Part shown: positions 56,728-64,000 of the stretch, one piece after another
Position numbering within the stretch: the first letter of the stretch is position 1
How the letters are laid out: each line of letters starts with the position of its first letter
Origin: Limnanthes douglasii subsp. nivea
Lineage: Eukaryota > Streptophyta > Magnoliopsida > Brassicales > Limnanthaceae
Direction of reading: 5' to 3'
NCBI GenBank assembly: GCA_036936605.1
Contig: JAUPFV010000002.1
Coordinates: forward strand, 220,441,046-220,505,045
Length of the DNA: 64,000 nucleotides
Made by a program: the position numbers and the translations under genes
The notes under the pieces: model-generated
Seen by the model: the letters and a program-made list of their open reading frames with translations, nothing else
Database searches by the model: none
Told to the model about the DNA's origin: nothing

Positions 56728-57178
56728 TGAGATGAAAATATATTTCGAGGGTAATTTTATAATAAGTGGATTTTGTTCTTGGTTAAATTGGTAAGATTAT
56801 CAAGAAGAAGGTCTTAAATCAGAGTTCTCAAGTTCTTAGGTTCTTTTCTAAGATTTTTCTTCATCCCCCACTAATTATGCTTTTTAGAGTATTTATAGAG
56901 TTAGATTAGGGTTATGGGTCGGATTTAAGAGTCTTAATTCTTTGAATTAACCAAATGGGTCATGGATCAGGCCTAATTACTTAATGAGTCATTAGTACAA
57001 GATAGCTAGCTACTTGCTTAGTCACCTTTAGTGACGTGTCCATTACGAAAGTTCGGAATTTCTTATTCGAACGTGGTCTGAATTTTACAAGTACTACCCT
57101 TCATATGATTACCAAACTACCCTCTGAATTGTTTGGCTATCTAGTATAATTTCACTCTAAAAGATTCGTGATTCATCA
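56728..57178 (-). repeat. 5' LTR of element C
   Basis: The right LTR copy is 451 bp, with plus-strand ends TGAGATG and GATTCATCA. Its TATA box on the minus strand is at 56,890-56,897. It is followed by GTTCT, the right half of the target duplication. Confidence 0.9.
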
Positions 57179-57350
57179 GTTCTAAAGGAATATTTCATCT
57201 ATATTGAAGAGAAGGTTTTCTTAAAATCAATCCTTTTGTTGGGTATAACATTTCGCTACAAGACGTGGTTTATATATTTCCACGTAAATCATGGAATTGT
57301 GTTTGGTTTTGTAAACTCACTTACAACCAATTGAATGTTTCCCTTCAGAT
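57179..57350 (-). pseudogene. RT pseudogene of Copia element D, right part
   Basis: On the minus strand the frames give KARLVAKG-like text, then KRIDFKKTFSSI, stop, MKYSFRT. It joins IMTLVAHFDLELYQMD at 47,690 once element C is removed. It is the N-terminal finger region of Copia RT and proves that C inserted inside this gene. Confidence 0.8.
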
Positions 57351-57989
57351 AATAAGACACATTCCCATACTGCATTGTCTTGCATTGATTTATACTCTTT
57401 GTTCATAACGGCAATCCACATCTGAGAGTCAGAGTTTTCTATAGCTTGTTTATATGATGATAGATCTTCTACAGCTCATGTACATAATCTTTGATATTCT
57501 TTAAATTATACTTTATAATCAGGATGTATAGCATTCTTCTTTTCTATTATGGGCCTTCTTAACGACATCATTACTTTTTATTTTATTTCTTGAGGTAGTA
57601 GAGTTTAATCATCTTGGATAATATCATTTTGATCTTCTTGTAGAAGATTACCTTGAGATTCCTCTAGTTCTAAATGGTCCATATTTGTTTCCTGGTTAAA
57701 CCCCTCAAGGTCGAACATTAAACTTATTTTGACTATAATCGTGTCTTAATGGGACCAAAATTATTGGTGTTAAATTTCAATCTCCTGATACTCGACTATC
57801 TCCATTAAAACCTTCATGAATATCTACAGGTTCTTTCTCAAAATTAACATTTGTTCTAGAATTCTCCTCCCCTCTCCCCCCAAACTTAACATATTAAAGA
57901 AAATTTGTTATCCCCGTCTCAAAAATACTACTAGTAAGAGGATCATTAAACTTAAAACCCCTAGAATATTCCGAAAAACCAATAAAAAA

Positions 57990-58900
57990 CAAGTTTACTG
58001 TTTTGGATCCAGTTTATTTTCCTAAGGTTTGTATTCCATTTCCGCAACTGGACACCCATATATATATGTAAGTACTTAAAATTAGTCTTACGCTCATTCC
58101 AAAACTAATGAATTCTAACGGTTTCCTTAGTTGGTACTCTATTGAGTATGTATGCTGCACATTTTATGGCTTCTCCCATAGAGAAAAAGTTATAGTTGAG
58201 TTACGTATCATACTTTTAACCTTATCCTTTAGTATACACTTCTGTCTCTCATATACACCATTCATACGGGATGAACCCGTCATTGTATACTAAGGGAATA
58301 CACCACACTCCTCGAGGTATTTTACAAATCTCCATTAATGTTGTTCATCGTATCCTTCATATCTACCAAAGCATGACCACCGCGGTTAGATCTAACGTTT
58401 TTAATGTTTTTTACCTAGTTGTTTTTCAAATCCGGTCTTAAAATATTTCATGGCTTCTGACATTTCATGAAAGAGGTAGAGGTACCTGAAACGAGAGAAC
58501 TCATTTATAAATTATATGAGTTATCGTTGCTCGTTCCACCATTCTTTTGGAAATGGTCATCAGGTTTCAGTATGCATCAACTCTAAGATTTCAGTCGCTA
58601 TATTTGCCCCTACCTCTTTAGTTTTAGTATGTTTCATTTTGATACACTCGATAAAAGTACCAAAATCAGAGTGTTCGAGGAGACCCAATAAACCTTCAGC
58701 TACAAGATTTTATATCCTAACTTTGGATATATTACCTAACCTCATGTGCCACGGTTTAGATGAGATTTTGTTTTATTAATCTTATTCACTATAAGTTGTG
58801 CATTTATGGTAATTCTGTGATTATCAATAATATTTAATAAATACAAGTTATGTTCATTTAAGCAGCTACCAAGGCCAAAAATTATATCATTATAAGAGAA
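57990..58900 (-). pseudogene. Integrase pseudogene of Copia element D
   Basis: The GAG-pre-integrase/zinc region reads WHMRLGNISKVRI, stop, NLVAEGLLGLLEHSDF and CIKMKHTKTKEVG (58,640-58,790). The catalytic core and the C-terminal GYPVAEMEYKP-like part extend left to about 57,990. The text is closely similar to element D2. Gag sequence that should lie to the right is absent. Confidence 0.7.
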
Positions 58901-59145
58901 ATTTAAATTATTGTTTCCCAAAGTACATAATTAACCATACATGTCTAAAACCGAAAAAAAAATTAAGTCTTTCAAATTTTGGAACCAAGCATAACATTCT
59001 AAAAAACAATACATGTGGCATGAGCTTGGCATGAGCTCCCTTCAGCTGTAAAGATAGATCGTTCATCCTAACTTAGCCTCTCACTTATTAGAGTATTCAG
59101 CAAAGAAGTACAAACATGAGTTGTTGTAGTAGAATCAACACACTA

Positions 59146-59505
59146 TGATAGGTTCCGATATTTGTGGAAGGACATTACTGTGTAAGCCAGAGGGGCAGTT
59201 CGGGTATATCTTAGACCAATAAAATCAAGAATAGTCTGACCAGTCAATACATGATTAAGCTATATGCTAACATTATTCAAGGTTTAGGCTTTAAATATTA
59301 ATCTGAATCCAGGGTTCGGCCCGTAAGGCCCATGGGTCACAAAATTAGTATAAATACCCCAACCACCTTCATTTAATGGATTGGACTTTTTCCAAAATTA
59401 TTAACTACAAGCATACACCTCTCTTATTTCACTACTTACTACTTATAAAATAATATTCAATTTGCAAACTCCGTAAAATACCCCTACCACAAATTACCTA
59501 TACCA
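59146..59505 (+). mobile_element. Solo LTR (360 bp) with CACTA target duplication
   Basis: The segment begins TGATAGG and ends CTATACCA. It is flanked on both sides by CACTA (59,141-59,145 and 59,506-59,510). A TATA box (TATAAATA) lies at 59,349-59,356, in LTR-like position on the plus strand. No internal retrotransposon sequence or second LTR is present, so it fits a solo LTR left by recombination. Its family is not represented elsewhere in the window. Confidence 0.7.
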
Positions 59506-59510
59506 CACTA

Positions 59511-60278
59511 TATAAGAAATTTGACATATAACAACTAATATGTTTGAACATGGTATATGCACGTAAAACATAATTTACTATGGTAATAGAATACTGAATG
59601 ACAAATCATACTAACACGTATTTATGAGTGAGAAAATTATCATTGATATATATTTTATTTTTCTAAGTACCGGTAAAACCATACGGAGTGGTGATTTCAC
59701 CTATTTAAATAAAATAAATGCAATGATTAATTTAATTTTCTTAATTACCGACGAAACCCTCATCAGGACTGATTTCACTTATTTAAATTTAAAAAATCAC
59801 AATTTTCAGTAGATTTATCTAGTTCTTGATTACAAATCCAAATATCAACCTTTAGGAGGGCCAATAATATTTGAATTTAAATTAATCACTTAAACCTTTT
59901 CAGATTGTATGATTCTCAACAAAATCAATTAGCCTTCGGGAGGATCGAGTAAATGATTCCAAAATTGACCTACCAAAATGTAAAACTTTAGTCATGCATA
60001 TTCATTCAAATATTGAAGCACATAAACCATTTATTTCACAAACACATACGTGAACAACATGTGTAAACACTTTATAATATGAAACAAATCAGACAAATAT
60101 TAAGTTAATTAATCACCAAATAAATCAATAAAATTGTATAATATACACTTCGTTCATCATATGAATCACATGAGAGTTTTGGCTCTCATATTATTGAGAG
60201 AACTTACTGAATCATCTTAATATAGTTTATCCCAAACGCGACATATAAACCCCTCAATGGGATTAACTAAATACAGTT
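59511..60278. repeat. Direct duplication in Copia D leader, copy 1
   Basis: This segment is repeated at 60,543-61,310 with about 85-90% identity by eye. Shared landmarks are GAACATGGTATATGCACG, AAATTATCATTGATATAT, GTACCGGTAAAACC and the primer-site-like GGCTCTCAT. It has no coding potential. The solo LTR lies directly to its left. Confidence 0.8.
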
Positions 60279-60542
60279 GGTATTCTTTGGAGCATAATGG
60301 TCAAGCATAATCGATTGAATTGTTCCTAGGTTTCATACTATTTGGTTTTCTCAAGTGAACTTTCCTAAGTTAGAGCACTTGGTTTGCGTTTCATTAATGC
60401 GTGGTCATAGTCATGACAACAAAAACATCTCAATATCCTTTTTTCACTTGGTAAAATGTGAACCATCCAGTATTATGGGTTTATTATCCAAGGGATTGCA
60501 ACCCATAATATTATCAGGGAAAAAAAGTATAGCACACACTAC

Positions 60543-61310
60543 ATAAATGTTTTGACATATGACAACTAACATGCTTGAACATGGTATATGCACGTAAAAC
60601 ATAATATATTATAGTAAAAGAATATTGAATGACAAATCATGCTAACACGAATCTATAAGTTTGAGAAAATTATCATTGATATATATTTTATTTTTCTAAG
60701 TACCGGTAAAACCCTACGGAGTAATGATTTATCCTATTTAAATAAAATAAATCCAATGATTAATTTAATTTGCTTAATTACCGACGAACCCATCATAAGG
60801 GCTGATTCACTTATTTAAATTTTAAAAATCACAATTTTAGTAGATTTATCTAGTTCGTGATTACAAATCCAAATATCAACCTTTAAAAGGACGAGTAATA
60901 TTTTAATTTAAATTAATTCCTTAAAACTTTTCGGATTGTATGATTCTCAATAAGATCAATTAACCTTCCGGATGACCGGTTAGATGATTCCAAAATTGAC
61001 CTACTAAAATCTGAAACTTTAGTCATACATGTTCATTTAGATATTTACGCACATAAACCATTTATTTCACAAACACATACATAAACAGCATGTTCGAACA
61101 ATTTATAATATGAAACAAATCAGATAAATATTATATCAATTAATCATCAAATAAATAAATAAAATTATATATTATACCCTCTTATCTTATAAATCACAAA
61201 AGGATCTTGGCTCTCATACCAATCAATAGAACTTATTGAATCTTCTCAATACCGTTTATCACAAACACGATATATAGACCCCTCAAGATGATTAACGAAG
61301 TACATATAAT
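60543..61310. repeat. Direct duplication in Copia D leader, copy 2
   Basis: This copy contains the better primer-site sequence (TGGTATGAGAGCC on the minus strand, 61,209-61,221, one change from the Met-type TGGTATCAGAGCC) and the first bases of the 5' LTR of D. About 265 bp of other sequence separate it from copy 1. Confidence 0.8.
61209..61221 (-). other. Primer binding site of Copia element D (Met tRNA type)
   Basis: On the minus strand TGGTATGAGAGCC follows the LTR end. It differs by one base from the initiator-Met site TGGTATCAGAGCC used by most plant Copia elements. Confidence 0.7.
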
Positions 61311-61635
61311 AAAAATAAACTTATATTGCTATTCATAATCGTGATTTCTTGACTTCGGTTCATGTTGGAGTGAAGATAGTTATAAGTCTTCATCTCAACA
61401 AAACGACGACTGAATGTTTAAGATAGATTAAATAAATAACTAAACTTTGGTCTTCATTTTATAAAAAATACAATTAAAAATTTTGATGGTATAAAATTCA
61501 TTTAGTTTGTCTGTTTCCTGAGAGAAACTACAATTACTAAACTGATTTTTGTCAATTTAATCTATGAATTATTAGTTCAAATTTTTAAATTTTAGATGTC
61601 CAACCATCTATCAAATCCAAATTCAACTCTATTAC

Positions 61636-61657
61636 TATATATATATATATATATATA
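61636..61657. repeat. (TA)n microsatellite
   Basis: About eleven TA units lie inside the 5' LTR of Copia D, a few bases before the MITE insertion site. Confidence 0.85.
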
Positions 61658-61672
61658 CCCAAATTTTATTTA

Positions 61673-62769
61673 GGGAAATTGTACCAAAGGTACCTACTCA
61701 ACTATTTTATTGTCCTCTAATACCCAAGGTTTGATCAATTGTCACTTAATACCCAACTCAACTACCTAATTGTCACATAGTACCTAACTTTATTTTAATA
61801 CCCTGACTACCCTCACCATTCATGAACACGTAACCAAAATTTCTCTTTCCTTCTCTTTCCTACTTTTTCTTTAATTTTATTTTTAAAAGATCCGTATCTT
61901 TCGAACCGGAGTTCGAAAAAAATAAATGAAAGTACCATCACTTTTGTTTTTTAAAAATGAACAAAACTAGATCCATTGATGATATTTTTTGATTTTTTAA
62001 AAAAATAAAATTTCACCAGTTGCAAGAATCGTTCAGAAATTACAAGCAATTCGCATCTTGAGAATTGTACCAGTTTTTTTTTTCATACCAGTTTTTTTTT
62101 ATCGTTCAGAAATCCTGAGAGTTGCAAGCAATTCGCATCTTATCATGAGAATCGTTCAGAAATTTGCAAGCAATTCGCATCTTATCATGAGAATCATTCA
62201 GAAATTGCAAGCAATTCGCATCTTATCATGAGAATCGTTCAGAAATTGCAAGCAATTCGCATCTTATCCTGAGAATCGTTCAGAATTTGCAAGCAATTCG
62301 CATCCTGAGAATTTGCAAGCAATTCGCATCTTGAGAATTGTACCAGTTTTTTTTTTTTATCGTTCAGAAATCTTGAGAGTTGCAAGCAATTCGCATCTTA
62401 TCATGAGAATCGTTCAGAAATTGCAAGCAATTCGCATCTTATCTTGAGAATCGTTCAGAATTTTGCAAGCAATTCGCATCTTATCATGAGAATCGTTCAG
62501 AAATTGCAAGCAATTCGCATCTTATCATGAGAATCGTTCAGAAATTGCAAGCAATTCGCATCCTGAGAATTTGCAAGCAATTCGCATCTTGAGAATTGTA
62601 CCAGTTTTTTTTTTCATACCAGTTTTTTTTTTTTTTACCAGCGCGCGCCTATATTTGGTCGGGGGTATTTTTGTCCAAATTTCAATTCGATGTACTAAGT
62701 TACACTATCCAAAAAACGGGTACCGCCGGATAATAACATAGTTGAGAAGGTATTTACCGGTACTTTCTC
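61673..62769. mobile_element. Mutator-like MITE (1,097 bp) with 9-bp target duplication
   Basis: Terminal inverted repeats of about 55-60 bp bound it. The left end GGGAAATTGTACCAAAGGTA matches the reverse complement of the right end (GAGAAAGTACCGGTAAATAC), and both continue with CTCAACTAT.TTATT. The 9-bp sequence TTTTATTTA occurs directly on both sides (61,664-61,672 and 62,770-62,778), the length typical of Mutator-like transposons. It encodes nothing and so depends on a transposase elsewhere. The interior is mostly a tandem repeat array. Confidence 0.88.
62018..62637. repeat. Higher-order minisatellite inside the MITE
   Basis: Thirteen copies of GCAAGCAATTCGCATCTT-type monomers (basic unit 41 bp, with AATCGTTCAGAAATT) are arranged in a larger unit of 258 bp. 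Each larger unit ends in two short 24-bp monomers and a T-run (GTACCAGTTTTTTTT). Two larger units (from about 62,121 and 62,379) and part of a third are present. Confidence 0.9.
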
Positions 62770-62854
62770 TTTTATTTAATCATATAGAGCGTAATTTATT
62801 TGACTATTTTATTAAACAAATTAACGTATACTCCATAATTATCAATGGAAAACA

Positions 62855-64000
62855 TAGGCAAATTTCATAATAATAAAATTGAGTTTTGTCACTCTCCTTT
62901 TTGTTTGTAATTTAATTCGAAATTTTAACTTTAATCTGTAAGACTGGATGTGAAAGATTTGACAAAGGGTCAGGTTAGGTTTTTAGGTTCTGGCAAATCC
63001 AAAAGCAACACCTAGCTAGCTACTCCACCGGCAGGCAAAGCCAACCATACTTGTCAAATCCAATATATAAATCCATAAATCTGCCCATAAATCGAATATA
63101 TACTCATAAATTCGTATTAATACGTATTCCATTCATCTAAGAAAACCCTAAATTCAAAATTGTTATGTATATTCTAAAACTGATCTACAAAATTTACATG
63201 TCAAAAACTGAAATACATAAAGATTGTTCTGATAAATATCAATTATATATATATATCATCTTTTTATATTACATAAAAATAAAAGTTGTAATAACATGCG
63301 AATGCATGATCATAACACGGTCAAAGGAAAAAGGTCGATAAAAATAAAAATAAAAAATAAAATGTTAAATTGATAAATAAAATTGGGCGAGTTTCGAGAA
63401 GGGACAGTACTTGAACAAGACATGATATGGAAAAATGTATATGGGGAGTGGAATGGTCTGACCATATATCTATATATGAATAGTTTCTTTTTTGATTGAT
63501 ATAAATAATTTTGCAGAAGTAGGGGCCTTTTTATAAAGCAATATACTTTATAGACTTTTATGTGTAATTTTAATTCCCATTTTTATATCTTTTTACTTTT
63601 TTACAGTTGTTTGGTGTTTCTTTTACCAAATTTATTATAAATCATACTGACACACTCCATTCATGCATATTCTAAAAGCGTAGAGCTCGAAATGGAAATA
63701 CTTGGAATAATTAGGGTAATATAAACTGTAAAGAATAATAATCCAATGGAATCTTTGATTGTTTTTATTACTAGTATTATTTCGATTGTTATCTCGTTCT
63801 ATTTGGACCGAGAATAATGTTAACTACGTAATTATTGATAATAAATAGGGTGTCCAAAAATTATATGGAATTAAAACAAACAAGATTTGTGAGGACAGAC
63901 TTACAATTATTGAGAAATTCGGTGGGTCCTTTAATATGTCATATTTTATGGACATGTACAAATTTTGCAATCTGTATGCGTGACTTAATAATCGGACAAA
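62855..64000. other. AT-rich flank, nothing recognised
   Basis: This stretch holds no convincing frame, repeat partner or transposon motif. It contains short TA runs (63,245-63,255) and A-rich tracts. It could be intergenic sequence or a promoter region for a gene beyond the window. Confidence 0.4.

Larger units (their letters stand above)
47692..57178 (-). mobile_element. Tat-lineage Ty3/gypsy retrotransposon C (9.5 kb)
   Basis: Element C has two 451-bp LTRs and the same plan as A and B: on the minus strand 5' LTR (right), primer site, gag, protease, RT, two RNase H domains and integrase, then a plus-strand antisense gene and the 3' LTR (left). Flanking bases GTTCA (47,687-47,691) and GTTCT (57,179-57,183) form a target duplication with one mismatch, within a Copia RT codon run. 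LTRs differ at over 10% of sites by eye, so C is clearly older than B. Confidence 0.92.
45491..62854 (-). mobile_element. Copia retrotransposon D, interrupted by three insertions
   Basis: The minus strand reads 5' LTR (61,223-62,854), Met-type primer site, a leader with a 775-bp duplicated segment, integrase, RT, RNase H and 3' LTR (45,491-46,053). Element C splits the RT, a solo LTR lies in the leader, and a Mutator-like MITE lies in the 5' LTR. Without them D is about 6.4 kb. Gag was not found and appears deleted. No clean target duplication was seen for D, so its limits come from LTR comparison. Confidence 0.8.
61223..62854 (-). repeat. 5' LTR of Copia element D (contains a MITE)
   Basis: The LTR is recognised by similarity to 45,491-46,053. 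Its left part runs to 61,663. The homology resumes after the MITE at 62,770 and reaches TCCATAATTATC and AAACA near 62,854. Without the MITE and its duplication the LTR is about 525 bp. Confidence 0.7.

Noticed and set aside
58516..58779. 87-codon plus-strand frame
   Set aside because: The minus strand encodes Copia integrase text here.
62018..62637. CRISPR-like array
   Set aside because: Repeats are contiguous without unique spacers, lie inside a plant MITE and have a two-level satellite structure.

Overview
The window is plant nuclear DNA, most likely from an AT-rich eudicot. It holds one host gene, a chlorophyllase, set in about 55 kb of nested transposable elements. Evidence for a plant: the chlorophyllase itself, plant-type GT-AG introns, Ty3/gypsy elements of the Tat lineage (second, archaeal-type RNase H domain; primer sites matching Arg tRNAs), Copia elements, an L1-type LINE, and a Mutator-like MITE. 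I see no rRNA, tRNA, CRISPR or bacterial features.

Layout. 1-2.9 kb: decayed Ty3/gypsy gag-protease on the minus strand. 2.9-3.9 kb: decayed Copia RT/RNase H on the plus strand. 4.62-9.30 kb: chlorophyllase in two exons (319 aa, catalytic triad intact); its 3.7 kb intron carries an LTR-less Copia fragment in antisense. 10.3-11.8 kb: an RNase H (RVT_3) scrap, a TRIM-like miniature retrotransposon and a TTTTA microsatellite. 12.9-15.2 kb: relic gypsy (minus). 16.9-19.5 kb: relic Copia (minus). 19.5-40.2 kb: Tat element A (plus), split by the younger Tat element B (25,867-36,284, minus, 408-bp LTRs, ACTAT target duplication). 40.2-41.1 kb: Copia integrase scrap. 42.1-45.3 kb: LINE relic. 45.5-62.9 kb: Copia element D (minus), into which Tat element C (47,692-57,178), a solo LTR (59,146-59,505) and a Mutator-like MITE (61,673-62,769) have inserted. 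62.9-64 kb: AT-rich, nothing recognised.

How the parts work together. Tat elements A, B and C share one architecture: gag-protease-RT-RNase H-archaeal RNase H-integrase on one strand, and between pol and the 3' LTR a second gene on the opposite strand. That antisense gene has its own TATA box just inside the 3' LTR in all three. It has an 82-90 bp phase-1 intron at the same codon in all three, and a lysine-rich, coiled-coil C-terminal part. In B and C a repeated CCTTGG/CCAAGG hairpin motif lies where the two convergent genes end. This spliced antisense gene is the most interesting system in the window. All element genes seen here are broken. In B nearly all damage is of the C-to-T / G-to-A type expected at methylated cytosines.

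All identifications come from reading motifs by eye; no database search or alignment was run. Boundaries of decayed elements are approximate unless a target-site duplication is cited.
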